From the NCBI RefSeq assembly GCF_005145025.1, contig NZ_CP039695.1, positions 2,599,501-2,663,500 of the forward strand: a stretch of 64,000 nt of DNA, in the 5' to 3' direction. A program made the translations under genes and the position numbers. Numbering within the stretch: the stretch's first letter is position 1; every line of letters starts with the position of its first letter. This DNA is from Novosphingobium sp. EMRT-2 (GTDB lineage: Bacteria > Pseudomonadota > Alphaproteobacteria > Sphingomonadales > Sphingomonadaceae). Positions 18,540 to 27,745 of this stretch are shown one piece after another. The notes under the pieces are model-generated. The model saw nothing but the letters and a program-made list of their open reading frames with translations, was not told where the DNA came from and made no database searches.

Positions 18540-19256
18540 ATGAACAAGAATACCAAGCGGAATCGCGGACTTGCCTTGGTTGCCGTGCCGCTGCTTCTCG
18601 CCAGTCTGGGAGGCTGCGCATCGACCTTTGACGCCAAGGTCTCCCGTTTCCAGAGCCAGCTGCCTGCCCCCGCCGGACAGACGTTCGCGATCGTTGCCGA
18701 AAACCCGCGCAACCAGGGCGGTCTGGAGTTCTCGCAATATGCCTCGCTGGTCGGAGCGCAACTGCAGAAGGTGGGCTATGTGCCCGCCGCCAGCCCCGAG
18801 AATGCCGACCTGATCGTCCACTTCGACTATGGCGTCGATCAGGGGCGTGATCGCGTGCGTACCACCGGCGTCGGCCCCGATCCGTTCTGGGGGCCGTGGT
18901 ACGGCGGCTATGGTCCGGGCTTCTGGGGCCGTGGCGGCTTTTACGGTGGCGGCGGTTTCTATGGCCGTCGCGGGTGGGGTTACGGCTGGTACGATCCGTT
19001 CTTCTGGGGCGGCGGCTACAACTCTGTCGATGTGGTGACCGTCTATACCAGCGGGATCGACCTCAAGATCGACAGCCGCGCCGATGGCAAGCGCCTGTTC
19101 GAGGGCAAGGCCGAGGCAGCCTCGCAATCGAACCGTCTGCCCTATCTGGTGCCGAACCTGGTCGAAGCGATGTTCACCGATTTCCCCGGCCACAACGGCG
19201 AAACGCTGCGCATCTCGGTCGCGCCCGAGAAGAAGACGGTCAAGCAGGTCAAGTAA
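18540..19256 (+). CDS. DUF4136 lipoprotein
   Basis: A 238-residue protein with a lipoprotein signal and lipobox LGGC. A DUF4136-type domain begins with STFDAKVSRFQSQLPAPAGQTF and ends with RLPYLVPNLVEAMFTDFPG. A glycine/aromatic-rich insertion (WYGGYGPGFWGRGGFYG, about 120-160) interrupts it. Proteins of this family are envelope lipoproteins of unknown function. The gene is preceded by phased TTCA repeats that suggest control by an OmpR-type regulator. Confidence 0.82.
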   Translation: MNKNTKRNRGLALVAVPLLLASLGGCASTFDAKVSRFQSQLPAPAGQTFAIVAENPRNQGGLEFSQYASLVGAQLQKVGYVPAASPENADLIVHFDYGVDQGRDRVRTTGVGPDPFWGPWYGGYGPGFWGRGGFYGGGGFYGRRGWGYGWYDPFFWGGGYNSVDVVTVYTSGIDLKIDSRADGKRLFEGKAEAASQSNRLPYLVPNLVEAMFTDFPGHNGETLRISVAPEKKTVKQVK

Positions 19257-19293
19257 CCGGCTGGCCCTTCCCGCCCGCGCGGGGAGGGCCGCC

Positions 19294-19953
19294 TTATCGC
19301 GCGCCGAACAGCGCGCTGCCGATGCGCACGTGCGTTGCGCCCAGCAGGATCGCGGTCTCGAAATCGTCGCTCATGCCCATCGAGCGGCCGGGAAGGCCGT
19401 GGTCTTCCGCGAGCTTGTCGAGCAGCGCGAAGAACGGGACGGGTTCGATCCCTGCCGGCGGCACGCACATCAGCCCGGCCAGCGGCAGATCGGCCGCCCG
19501 CGCCTCGGCCAGCAGCGCCGGCAGGTCGGCGATCGCGCAGCCGCCTTTCTGCTCCTCTTCCCCGATATTGACCTGCACGAAGCAGGGCAGCCGCCGGCCG
19601 ACCTTGTCCATCGCCTTCGCCAATGCGGAGACGAGGCTTGGCCGGTCGAGCGAGTGGATGCAGTCGAACAGCCGCACCGCGTCCTCGGCCTTGTTCGACT
19701 GAAGCTGGCCGACAAGGTGCAGCGCGATTGCGGGATGCGCCTCGCGGAGCGCGGGCCACTTGGCCTGCGCTTCCTGCACCCGGTTTTCGCCGAACACGGT
19801 CTGTCCCTGCGCGATCAGCGGCAGGATCGCCTCGGCCGGCTTGGTCTTGGAAATGGCGACGAGCGTGACCTCGCCCGCCGGACGCCCGGCGATTCGTTCG
19901 GCCTGGGCGATGCGGGCGCGGATGTCTTCAAGCGGAGTGGCTGGCTGGCTCAT
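19294..19953 (-). CDS. YggS-family PLP homeostasis protein
   Basis: A 219-residue single-domain PLP-binding TIM barrel of the YggS/PLPBP/PROSC family, which buffers pyridoxal phosphate and affects amino acid balance. The PLP lysine is in VTLVAISKTKPAEAI; FGENRVQEAQAKW, HLVGQLQSNKAED and the phosphate loop MGMSDDFETAILLGATHVRIG are all present. Length is typical. It is divergent from the ThiE-like gene by 22 bp. Confidence 0.94.
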   Translation of the reverse strand: MSQPATPLEDIRARIAQAERIAGRPAGEVTLVAISKTKPAEAILPLIAQGQTVFGENRVQEAQAKWPALREAHPAIALHLVGQLQSNKAEDAVRLFDCIHSLDRPSLVSALAKAMDKVGRRLPCFVQVNIGEEEQKGGCAIADLPALLAEARAADLPLAGLMCVPPAGIEPVPFFALLDKLAEDHGLPGRSMGMSDDFETAILLGATHVRIGSALFGAR

Positions 19954-19975
19954 GGCGGGGTGCTATAGCGCGCGC

Positions 19976-20509
19976 ATGGCGAAGCGCTACCCCGTCCTCA
20001 GGCTCCTGCTGCTCAGCGATGCGCGCAACGATGCCACGCTGGAGCACTCGCTGGCCCGCCTGCCGCGCGGAAGCGGGCTGGTGTTCCGGCATTACCACCT
20101 CGCACCGGCGGCGCGGCGCGCGCGATTCGACGCGTTGCGGCGGCTGTGCCGGCGGCACGGCCACACCATCTTCCTGTCCGGCGCGGCGGTGGAGGCGCGG
20201 GCGTGGGGCGCGGACGGGGCCTATGCCGCGCCAGCGCGTCTGGGCCGGCGCACCGGTGGCCTGCGGCTGGCGACCGCGCATGATCTGGCGGAACTGCGCC
20301 GCGCGGCCGGGGCAGGGGCGGACGCGGTCTTGCTCTCTCCCGTCTTCGCGACGCGCAGCCACCCCGGCGCGCCCGTGCTGGGACCGGTCCGGTTCCAGTT
20401 GCTCGCGGCGCTGTCGGGCGTGCCGGTGATCGCGCTTGGCGGGCTGAACCGGCGGCGGGCGCGGCGTTTGCGCAGCCACGGCTGGGCCGCCATCGACGGC
20501 CTTTCGTGA
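19976..20509 (+). CDS. Thiamine phosphate synthase-like (ThiE/TenI) protein
   Basis: A 177-residue protein with the later half of a ThiE/TenI-like TIM barrel: DAVLLSPVFATRSHPGAPVLGP and VPVIALGGLNRRRARRL, where the GGL turn binds phosphate. It is shorter than typical ThiE (about 210 residues). The usual early DxR-type pyrimidine-binding elements are reduced to LLLLSDARNDATLE. It may be a TenI-like relative rather than a true thiamine phosphate synthase. The ATG at 19976 lies just after the divergent YggS start. Confidence 0.68.
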   Translation: MAKRYPVLRLLLLSDARNDATLEHSLARLPRGSGLVFRHYHLAPAARRARFDALRRLCRRHGHTIFLSGAAVEARAWGADGAYAAPARLGRRTGGLRLATAHDLAELRRAAGAGADAVLLSPVFATRSHPGAPVLGPVRFQLLAALSGVPVIALGGLNRRRARRLRSHGWAAIDGLS

Positions 20510-20593
20510 TCGCGGGACTCGCTGGATTCCCTTGGATTCTTGACGGTGACTCCCCTTCCGGCGCATGATGGGGCGAAAGGGACAAGGGTCATC

Positions 20594-22996
20594 ATGGCAT
20601 CTCGTGCAATCATTCCGGGGCGGGCCGGCATTCCAGGACGGGCGGGCGCGGATTGGCGCGCGGTTCTGCGCCGCAGCCTGCGTCGCAGCCTGGAACTGAT
20701 CGGCGGCACCGCGCTGTTCGCGCTGATGCTGTTCCTGGCGCTGGCGCTGGCAAGCTACACGCAGACCGACCCTTCGGGCAGCACCGCGGCCGGCGGACCG
20801 GTCGAAAACTGGATGGGGTTGCCCGGCGCCTGGGCGGCGGAGCGCGTGCTGATGCTGTTCGGCGCCGCTTCGGTGCTGCTGCTGCCGCTGCTGTTCGTGT
20901 TTGCGCGCCGGCTGTGGGAAGCGGCCGGCGACCTGATCGAGGTGGACGAGGACGAAGACCTCGCGCCCGATCCGGGCTGGTGGCGGCCGACGGGCCTGCT
21001 GATGGTGGCGATGGTGCTGATCGGCACGATGCTGGCGCTGACCTTCACCGCGCCGCGGTTCGGCCTGCCCGCCGGCATGGGCGGCCTGACCGGCCTGATC
21101 GGCGCGGCGGCGGTGCGCGGCATCGCCCACCTTGCCGGGCCTGCCGAGGGTTGGGTCATTCTTCCCGTCGCGCTCGTTTCGCTCTGCGTCGGCGCGCTGA
21201 TCGCGGGGCGCGTGTTCGCGTTCGACTGGGCGCGCATGTTCCGCCTGCCGCGTCTGCTGCCGGCCCGTGCACCGCAGGCGGCGGAAGGTGCGGATGCCCC
21301 GGCAACGCCCGCTTCCAGAAAGGAAAAGGCCGAACGGCGCGAGGCGTCCACGGTCACGCCATCGACCCCGCTGGACGTCGAAACCGCGACCGCGCCGCGC
21401 CGGCCGACCGAAATCACCGATCCCTCGCGCACGACCGTGCCCGCCGCCTTCAACGCCAAGGCGCGGCAGGGCGATCTGTTCTCGGAATACGAGCTGCCGG
21501 GGCTTGATCTGCTGGTCGAAGCGCCGGCCAGTGCGCAGCCGAAGATCGACAAGCTGGCGCTGGAACGTAACGCGCGCCTGCTCGAGAACGTGCTCGACGA
21601 TTTCAATGTGAAGGGCGAGATCACCGCCGTCCGCACCGGGCCGGTGGTGACGATGTACGAACTGGAGCCGGCACCCGGCATCAAGGCCAGCCGCGTGATC
21701 GGCCTGGCGGACGACATCGCCCGCAACATGAGCGCGATTTCGGCGCGTGTGTCCTCGATCCCCGGGCGCACCGTGATGGGCATCGAGCTGCCCAACGCCG
21801 TGCGCGACATGGTCTCGTTCCGCGAAATCGTGGCCTGCGACCGGTTCGTCGACGCCAAGGCGCTGCTGCCGATCATCCTGGGCAAGGACATTGCGGGCGA
21901 ACCGGTGGTGGCCGATCTGGCCACCATGCCGCACTTGCTGGTGGCCGGCACCACCGGCTCAGGCAAGTCGGTCGGCCTCAACTGTATCCTGCTCTCGTTG
22001 CTCTACCGGCTCACGCCGCAGCAGTGCCGCCTGATCCTCGTTGATCCCAAGGTGCTGGAACTCAAGAGCTACGACGACATTCCGCACCTGCTCTCGCCCG
22101 TGGTGACCGAGCCGGCCAAGGCCGTGCGCGCGCTGAAGTGGGCGGTCGAGGAGATGGAGCGGCGCTATCGCATGATGTCCTCGGTGGGCGTGCGCAACCT
22201 GACCGGCTTCAACGAGAAGGTCCGCACCGCCGAAGCCAAGGGCAAGCCGCTGGGCCGGCGCATCCAGGTGGGCTTCGATCCCGATACCGGCGAGGAACTG
22301 TTCGAGGAGCAGCAGCTCGATTACAAGACGCTGCCGCAGATCGTGGTCATCGTCGACGAGCTGGCCGACCTGATGGTCACCGTCGGCAAGGAAATCGAAG
22401 TGCTGATCCAGCGGCTTTCGCAGAAGAGCCGCGCCGCCGGCATCCACCTGATCATGGCGACTCAGCGCCCGTCGGTGGACGTCATCACCGGCGTCATCAA
22501 GGCCAACCTGCCCACGCGCATCAGCTTCGCCGTCACCAGCCGCATCGACAGCCGCACCATCCTGGGCGAACAGGGCGCCGAACAGCTGCTGGGCAAGGGC
22601 GACATGCTCTACAAGCCCAACACCGACCCGATCAAGCGCGTCCATGGCCCGTTCGTGTCGGACGAGGAAGTGGAACGCGTGGCCGACCACTGGCGCGCGC
22701 AGGGATCGCCCGAATACGTCGATTCGGTGACCGAGGAACCGGAAGACGGCGGCTTCGGCTTCGACGACATCGATGCCGCGTCCGACAATCCGGAAGACCG
22801 CAAGTACCGGCAGGTCTGCCAGCTGGTGTTCGAAAGCCAGAAGGCCTCGGCAAGCTGGATCCAGCGCCAGATGGGCGTGGGCTACAACACCGCGTCGAAA
22901 TGGATCGAGCGGATGGAAGCCGACGGTCTGGTAGGCCCCGCCAACCACGTCGGCCGGCGCGAAATCTACCGCGATCGCGACGGCAACCCGCTGTAG
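20594..22996 (+). CDS. ftsK: DNA translocase FtsK
   Basis: An 800-residue septal DNA pump. Four or five membrane helices (about 35-210) and a fairly short linker precede the RecA-like motor with Walker A GTTGSGKS near residue 451 and Walker B VVIVDELADLMV. The C-terminal winged-helix gamma domain (QMGVGYNTASKWIERMEADG) recognises KOPS sites and activates XerCD. The ATG at 20594 is preceded by AAGGG; the frame also opens earlier at 20540 without a good ribosome site. Confidence 0.96.
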   Translation: MASRAIIPGRAGIPGRAGADWRAVLRRSLRRSLELIGGTALFALMLFLALALASYTQTDPSGSTAAGGPVENWMGLPGAWAAERVLMLFGAASVLLLPLLFVFARRLWEAAGDLIEVDEDEDLAPDPGWWRPTGLLMVAMVLIGTMLALTFTAPRFGLPAGMGGLTGLIGAAAVRGIAHLAGPAEGWVILPVALVSLCVGALIAGRVFAFDWARMFRLPRLLPARAPQAAEGADAPATPASRKEKAERREASTVTPSTPLDVETATAPRRPTEITDPSRTTVPAAFNAKARQGDLFSEYELPGLDLLVEAPASAQPKIDKLALERNARLLENVLDDFNVKGEITAVRTGPVVTMYELEPAPGIKASRVIGLADDIARNMSAISARVSSIPGRTVMGIELPNAVRDMVSFREIVACDRFVDAKALLPIILGKDIAGEPVVADLATMPHLLVAGTTGSGKSVGLNCILLSLLYRLTPQQCRLILVDPKVLELKSYDDIPHLLSPVVTEPAKAVRALKWAVEEMERRYRMMSSVGVRNLTGFNEKVRTAEAKGKPLGRRIQVGFDPDTGEELFEEQQLDYKTLPQIVVIVDELADLMVTVGKEIEVLIQRLSQKSRAAGIHLIMATQRPSVDVITGVIKANLPTRISFAVTSRIDSRTILGEQGAEQLLGKGDMLYKPNTDPIKRVHGPFVSDEEVERVADHWRAQGSPEYVDSVTEEPEDGGFGFDDIDAASDNPEDRKYRQVCQLVFESQKASASWIQRQMGVGYNTASKWIERMEADGLVGPANHVGRREIYRDRDGNPL

Positions 22997-23019
22997 AACC
23001 GGACTCTATCGTTCGCCAT

Positions 23020-23102
23020 CGTCATTGCGAGGGGCGAAGCCCCGTGGCAATCCAGAGCCGAACCCGACACCCTGGATTGCTTCGCTAGCGCTCGCAATGA
23101 CG
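23020..23102. repeat. Palindromic intergenic repeat (REP-like)
   Basis: CGTCATTGCGAG (23020-23031) and CTCGCAATGACG (23091-23102) are perfect inverted arms. Inside them GGCAATCCAG and CTGGATTGC also pair. The ATTGCGAG...GCAATCC vocabulary recurs as a dispersed intergenic element in many proteobacterial genomes. Only one copy is in this window. Confidence 0.75.
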
Positions 23103-23271
23103 ACGTTATCAGGTTCCCGGTATTGACGCCGGGGTCTGAGCGCGACTGCCAGCATTTAAGCGAGTCTTAAAGGTTTCTCCGTATTTACCCTGACACGTGC
23201 GGCGAAGTCCGTTGGTCGTTGGGGGGCGGTCGCAAGGGATAACGCACGTCGTCGAAAGGCGAGTGGTTGTC

Positions 23272-23697
23272 ATGGAAGCTCTGACCCAGTGCTGGTTCAC
23301 CCGCGTTCACCAGCCCGAACGCAAGCGCCATCGCGAAGCCGACGGTTCCGTCAGCAGCCTGTGCCGGCATTGCCATCGCCCGATCACCAGTTGGAACCGC
23401 CTGAACTGGTTTCTCGCCGGTGGCTTCAACGTCACGCGGCTGGCGGAAACCGCGGCGCGCTTCATCACCGTGCTCGACCGCGAGGACGACTATATCGTCG
23501 CCCGCTATCCCGTGGCACATTTGCCGAACGAAGCGGCGGTCGATGCCTTCAAGCTGCAGTTGCGCGAACAACACGGGATGAACGAGCCGGGCAGTTCGCT
23601 GGTGCTCGTCGACAGTGGCCGCAAGAAGCGGGGGCGCAAGGCAGCGCCGCCGGCCGATGTCAGCGATGCGGAACCGGATAGCCCGCAAAGCGCTTGA
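23272..23697 (+). CDS. Conserved hypothetical protein with CxxC motif
   Basis: A 141-residue protein of unknown function. An N-terminal segment with SLCRHCHRPITSWNRLNW could bind zinc through CxxC plus histidines (about residues 28-45). The middle is a mixed alpha/beta region and the tail is basic (KKRGRKAAPP). The ATG at 23272 was chosen because the coding character improves there. The end overlaps the convergent Lrp gene by 38 bp. No paralogue is nearby and no role is suggested by the context. Confidence 0.62.
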   Translation: MEALTQCWFTRVHQPERKRHREADGSVSSLCRHCHRPITSWNRLNWFLAGGFNVTRLAETAARFITVLDREDDYIVARYPVAHLPNEAAVDAFKLQLREQHGMNEPGSSLVLVDSGRKKRGRKAAPPADVSDAEPDSPQSA

Positions 23698-24121
23698 TCT
23701 GCCGCAGCGAGAAGCTGGACCGCATCGCCGAAACGCCGGGCAACCGGGCCAGGCAATCGCGATGGATGCGGTCGTACTGGGCGAGATCGGCGGCGGCGAC
23801 GCGCAGCAGGTAGTCGGCCGATCCCGACATCAGGTGGCATTCGAGAATGTCGTCGAAATCGCCCACCGCCCGCTCGAAGCGGTCCATGGCCTCGCGGCTC
23901 TGGCTGGTCAGCGTGATCTCGACGAAGACGAGCATGGTCAGCCCCAGCCGGGCCGGATCGATGCGCGCGCTGTAGCCGGAGATGATCCCCTGCGCCTGAA
24001 GGGCATGGATGCGCCGGTGGCAGGCGGAGGGCGAGAGGGCGGTCGCTTCCGCCAGGTCCGCGATGGATCGTGACGAATCGCGCTGAAGCGCTTCAATCAG
24101 GGCGATGTCCGCTCGATCCAT
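23660..24121 (-). CDS. Lrp/AsnC-family transcriptional regulator
   Basis: A 153-residue regulator: an N-terminal winged helix-turn-helix (RSIADLAEATALSPSACHRRIHALQAQGII) and a C-terminal RAM/AsnC ligand-binding domain (LECHLMSGSADYLLRVAAADL). The ATG at 24121 gives MDRADIALIEALQRDSSRS, the usual family start; a GTG five codons upstream is less likely. It is divergent from alanine dehydrogenase and, as with AldR and similar proteins, probably activates ald in response to alanine. Confidence 0.92.
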   Translation of the reverse strand: MDRADIALIEALQRDSSRSIADLAEATALSPSACHRRIHALQAQGIISGYSARIDPARLGLTMLVFVEITLTSQSREAMDRFERAVGDFDDILECHLMSGSADYLLRVAAADLAQYDRIHRDCLARLPGVSAMRSSFSLRQIKRFAGYPVPHR

Positions 24122-24258
24122 GCGAAAATTTCCCACGCAAGGGCTGTAAAACGGGAAATATCATTATTGTCGACGGTTCGGAAGATACATTCTGGTGAAA
24201 CTTTCTGCGCGTTCCGGCGTAATCTTTGCGGGACTTTCGACCCTGCGGGAGAACTCCG
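24122..24258. promoter_or_regulatory. Divergent lrp/ald control region
   Basis: A relatively AT-rich 137-bp region. ATTTCCC (24128-24134) and GGGAAAT (24153-24159) form inverted arms 25 bp apart, and the stretch GGGAAATATCATTATTG is the most AT-rich part. Lrp-class proteins favour such sites. The operator assignment is an inference. Confidence 0.4.
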
Positions 24259-25374
24259 ATGCGCGTAGGCACCGTCCGCGAAATCAAGAATCACGAATAC
24301 CGCGTCGGCCTGACGCCCGAGAGCGTGCGCGAACTCGCCGCCCATGGCCACGATGTCTGGGTGGAACAGGGCGCGGGTCTGGGCATCGGCGCCACCGACC
24401 GCGATTACGAGGCGGCCGGAGCGGTGATCCAGCCCGATGCCCGCGCGGTGTTCGAGGGCTGCGAAATGATCGTGAAGGTCAAGGAACCGCAGGCGATCGA
24501 ACGCGCGATGCTGCGCGAAGGGCAGATCCTCTACACCTACCTGCACCTTGCCCCCGATCCCGAACAGACCGCCGATCTGGTGCGCTCGGGCGTGACCGCG
24601 ATCGCCTACGAGACGGTGACGGGGGCGGGCAACACGCTGCCGCTGCTCAAGCCGATGAGCCAGGTGGCCGGGCGCATGGCGATCCAGGCCGGCGCCACCG
24701 CGCTGGAAAAGGCGCATGGCGGGCGCGGCGTGCTGCTGGGCGGCGTGCCGGGGGTGATGCCGGGCAAGGTCGCGGTGATCGGCGGTGGCGTGGTCGGCTT
24801 CAACGCGGCGCAGATGGCGGTGGGGCTGGGCGCGGACGTGACCATTCTCGATCGCGATCCCGAAGCGCTCGAACGGCTGGGAATCCATTTCGAAAGCCGC
24901 GCCAAGACCCGTTTCTCCAACACGGCCAACCTCGCCGAAAGCGTGGCCGAGGCCGACCTCGTGATCGGCGCGGTGTTGATCCCCGGCGCGGCCGCGCCCA
25001 AGCTGGTGACGCGCGCCATGCTCGCGACGATGAAGCCCGGCGCGGTGCTGGTGGACGTGGCGATCGACCAGGGCGGTTGCTTCGAGACCAGCCACGCCAC
25101 GACCCATGCCGAGCCGACCTATCTGGTGGACGGCATCGTCCACTATTGCGTGGCCAACATGCCTGGCGCGGTCGCGCGGACCAGCACCTATGCGCTGAAC
25201 AACGTGACCCTGCCCCATGCGCTGCGCATTGCCGACCTCGGCTGGCGCGCGGCGCTGCGCGCCGATCCCCACCTTGCCGCCGGGCTGAACGTGCATGCCG
25301 GCAAGGTCACGTTCGAGGCCGTGGCGCGCGAACTGGGTTACGAATTCGTTTCTTCGGCCGAAATTCTTCACTGA
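24259..25374 (+). CDS. ald: Alanine dehydrogenase
   Basis: A 371-residue NAD-dependent enzyme that interconverts L-alanine with pyruvate and ammonia. It opens [20 protein letters not shown]. Catalytic Lys is in IVKVKEPQ and His in YTYLHLAPD. The NAD-binding Rossmann motif [17 protein letters not shown] follows (about 170-186). [14 protein letters not shown] and [16 protein letters not shown] are family signatures. The start is set by GCGGGAGAA upstream of 24259. The divergent Lrp regulator suggests alanine-responsive expression. Confidence 0.97.
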   Translation: MRVGTVREIKNHEYRVGLTPESVRELAAHGHDVWVEQGAGLGIGATDRDYEAAGAVIQPDARAVFEGCEMIVKVKEPQAIERAMLREGQILYTYLHLAPDPEQTADLVRSGVTAIAYETVTGAGNTLPLLKPMSQVAGRMAIQAGATALEKAHGGRGVLLGGVPGVMPGKVAVIGGGVVGFNAAQMAVGLGADVTILDRDPEALERLGIHFESRAKTRFSNTANLAESVAEADLVIGAVLIPGAAAPKLVTRAMLATMKPGAVLVDVAIDQGGCFETSHATTHAEPTYLVDGIVHYCVANMPGAVARTSTYALNNVTLPHALRIADLGWRAALRADPHLAAGLNVHAGKVTFEAVARELGYEFVSSAEILH

Positions 25375-25413
25375 GTTAACGCCCTTATAACGTCATGGGC
25401 TTAGGCTTCGGGG

Positions 25414-27123
25414 ATGGTCCCGGGCCGCAAGATCCTTGTGCTGCTGGCAGCGCTGCTGGGCTGGCTGGTGCCGGCCGTGGCACTTGCCGCGCCGGTCGAG
25501 GGCGTGCGGCTGTGCCATGCCGCCGCCGCGATCGACGAAAGCTATGACGCTGTGGCGGCGCGCGCCGCCCGCTGGTCGTGCAATCCGGGCGGCTGGGACA
25601 TCGCCGCCGATTCCACCTTCCTGCGCTTCACCTTGCCCGAGAACGAGGACGATCTGCCGCGCAGTTTCGTGACTCACGCGGTGCGGTTCGAGAAGGTCAC
25701 GATCACCGCGATCGACGCCGACGGCGCCCGCCGGACGATCGATTACACGCTGCCCGAGGCGCACCATCTGGAAGCCGCGCCGCTGATGAGCATGGCGCTG
25801 CCCGACGTGACCGCCCGCACGCGCGAGGTGGTCGTGCGGATCGACCGCCCGTGGGTAAAGGCGATCTTTTCCGAAGCCGGGCTGGACAGCGCGCCCGAAG
25901 GCACCGGCTGGCCCTTGTGGCGCGTGGCGGCGCTGGGCATCGTCTGCGGGATGCTGGTGGTGCCGCTGCTGCTCAACGTGGCGTTCTACAGCGTGCTGCC
26001 GGAGCGGTTCGTGGTGTGGCATCTCGTGATGGTGGTGGCCATGCTGGCCCAGACCGCGATCGGCACCGGCTTCATCCACCTGGTCATGACCATCCACGAT
26101 ACGGCCGAAGCGATCATATCCAACATCTGCTATGCCGCGATGGCCGCGGCGGCGATGATGTTCGCGGCGAATTTCCTGGAACCCGAATGCCTCGACCCGC
26201 GCCTGCGCGCGTTCATGCGGCGCGCGGCGGCGGTGGTGGCCGTGGTGGGGCTGATCACCACCTTGCAGGCGCCGTTCATGCGCGTGTGGTCGACCACGCT
26301 GGTCCACCTCAACATGCTGTTCCCGCTCATCCTCGTCTCGCTGGCGCTGTACGACGCCTGGCGCAAGGGCAGCCGGATGGTGATCTATCCACTGCTGGGC
26401 TGGACGCCGGCGATGGGCGTGGGGTTGCTGCGCATCGTCACCTATGTCCTGCCGGGTTCGTCCACGCCCGACGTGTCGGTGCTCTATTCCTTCGCGCTGG
26501 CGATCGAGGTGATCGTGACGGCGGTGGGAATCGTCGGCCGCTTCATCCTGCTGCGGCAGGAGCGCGATTCGGCGATGATCCGCGCCGAGGAAATGGAAGG
26601 CATCGTCGGGCGCGACCCGCTGACCGGGCTCAACAACCGCCTGTCGATCGAGCGCCGGTTCGATGAACTGCTGTCCGCCGGCTTCCGCACCATGGCGGTG
26701 ATCGATCTCGATCACTTCAAGGATGTCAACGATACCCATGGCCATGCCACGGGCGATGCGGTGCTGAAGGCCACCGCGCGCGCGATCGCCGGGGACCGCG
26801 ATACCCACGCGATCCGCATGGGGGGCGAGGAGTTCATGCTGCTGCTGCGGGGGCCGTTCGCTGCCGAACGCGCCGAACGCGCGCGCCGGGCGATTACCGC
26901 CCGCGTGGCGGCCGAAGTGGCCGGGCTGGACCGGATCGTCACCGCCAGCATGGGGCTGATCGAATACGACGGCGACAACCCCGACCTGGCCGCGTTCGAC
27001 AGCCTCTATGCCCACTGCGATCGCCTGCTCTACGAAGCCAAGCGCAGCGGTCGCAACCGCACGGTGCGCGATCTGCTGGCTGGCGAGCCGGTTGAGGCGC
27101 TGACGCAGGCGGTGTCGATCTAG
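25414..27123 (+). CDS. 7TMR-DISM-type membrane diguanylate cyclase
   Basis: A 569-residue protein. A signal peptide or first membrane helix is followed by a periplasmic region (about 30-165) similar to DISM extracellular domains, seven or so membrane helices (about 165-385), and a GGDEF domain. The signature reads GGEEF (470-474), which is active in many enzymes. DPLTGLNNR and VIDLDHFKDVND with the metal-binding Asp are intact. No RxxD inhibitory site is seen at the normal spacing. It should make cyclic di-GMP in response to an envelope signal. The gene starts 39 bp after ald. Confidence 0.88.
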   Translation: MVPGRKILVLLAALLGWLVPAVALAAPVEGVRLCHAAAAIDESYDAVAARAARWSCNPGGWDIAADSTFLRFTLPENEDDLPRSFVTHAVRFEKVTITAIDADGARRTIDYTLPEAHHLEAAPLMSMALPDVTARTREVVVRIDRPWVKAIFSEAGLDSAPEGTGWPLWRVAALGIVCGMLVVPLLLNVAFYSVLPERFVVWHLVMVVAMLAQTAIGTGFIHLVMTIHDTAEAIISNICYAAMAAAAMMFAANFLEPECLDPRLRAFMRRAAAVVAVVGLITTLQAPFMRVWSTTLVHLNMLFPLILVSLALYDAWRKGSRMVIYPLLGWTPAMGVGLLRIVTYVLPGSSTPDVSVLYSFALAIEVIVTAVGIVGRFILLRQERDSAMIRAEEMEGIVGRDPLTGLNNRLSIERRFDELLSAGFRTMAVIDLDHFKDVNDTHGHATGDAVLKATARAIAGDRDTHAIRMGGEEFMLLLRGPFAAERAERARRAITARVAAEVAGLDRIVTASMGLIEYDGDNPDLAAFDSLYAHCDRLLYEAKRSGRNRTVRDLLAGEPVEALTQAVSI

Positions 27124-27163
27124 GTCGGCTGACGCGGGGCGTTCTCTTGCCCCAGCCGGCCCA
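27124..27163. terminator. Hairpin between convergent genes
   Basis: GGGGC (27136-27140) pairs with GCCCC (27149-27153), extended by GGCT/AGCC on the outside, in the 41 bp between two convergent stop codons. There is no T run, so activity is uncertain. Confidence 0.4.
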
Positions 27164-27164
27164 A

Positions 27165-27467
27165 CTACCGCAGGCGGGACGTATCGACCCGCTGGAACGA
27201 GGCCCGGCGGACAGGCCCGAGATTGACGTTCTGCCTGAACAGGTGGCGCGCCTCGTCGGCTCCCTCGATGGTGACGCAGACCAGGTGGGTTCCACCCGAC
27301 AGGAGCGTTTCGATGGCGCTGATCGCGATCGTCTCGCGGTGGCACCGGTCGATCACGTCCTGTTCGGCCAGATTCAGGTTCATCGCCCGCGTGACTCTGG
27401 TTTCCACCGGCTCCGTCCAGGATTTTGCGGGCGCACGTTTTCTGGAGGCCGTGGGGGTCTTGCTCAT
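27165..27467 (-). CDS. Small protein of unknown function (third of a tiny-gene operon)
   Basis: A 100-residue protein not recognised. The first 25 residues are basic and serine/threonine-rich (MSKTPTASRKRAPAKSW). The rest reads as a small soluble alpha/beta domain with NLAEQDVIDRCHRETIAISAIETLL and LVCVTIEGADEARHLF. The start ATG overlaps the stop of the preceding small gene (ATGA), so translation is coupled. No membrane segment or export signal is visible. Confidence 0.6.
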   Translation of the reverse strand: MSKTPTASRKRAPAKSWTEPVETRVTRAMNLNLAEQDVIDRCHRETIAISAIETLLSGGTHLVCVTIEGADEARHLFRQNVNLGPVRRASFQRVDTSRLR

Positions 27468-27745
27468 GGTTGAATCTCCAATGGGGCGGCGCGCAAGGCC
27501 TGACGGCGAAGCACCCGGACGACCTCTATCAGGCCGAGGTCCGAAGCGCCGACGCGCTGGCGCGGAACGTCGATCATGCCGGGATGCACGGTATCAAGGA
27601 AGCCGTTGGCCGCCCGGCGTCCGCCCAGCAGCACGAAGGCCAGGTTGAATGCTTCGGCCCGCCGCTTGAGGGCCTGGGGGTCGCTTATGCCGATGCTGCC
27701 GTGCGCAATGGCGCCAGCACGGTTCGTGCCGCGCGCGGCCCTCAC
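27464..27745 (-). CDS. Small protein of unknown function (second of a tiny-gene operon)
   Basis: A 93-residue protein not recognised. GTG at 27745 was chosen because it overlaps the preceding stop as GTGA, mirroring the ATGA overlap at its other end; a GTG at 27778 is the alternative. It contains DPQALKRRAEAFNLAFVLLG and the segment MIDVPRQRVGASDLGLIEVVR, which look like a folded helical domain. It sits between two equally small genes and is probably functionally linked to them. Confidence 0.55.
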   Translation of the reverse strand: MRAARGTNRAGAIAHGSIGISDPQALKRRAEAFNLAFVLLGGRRAANGFLDTVHPGMIDVPRQRVGASDLGLIEVVRVLRRQALRAAPLEIQP

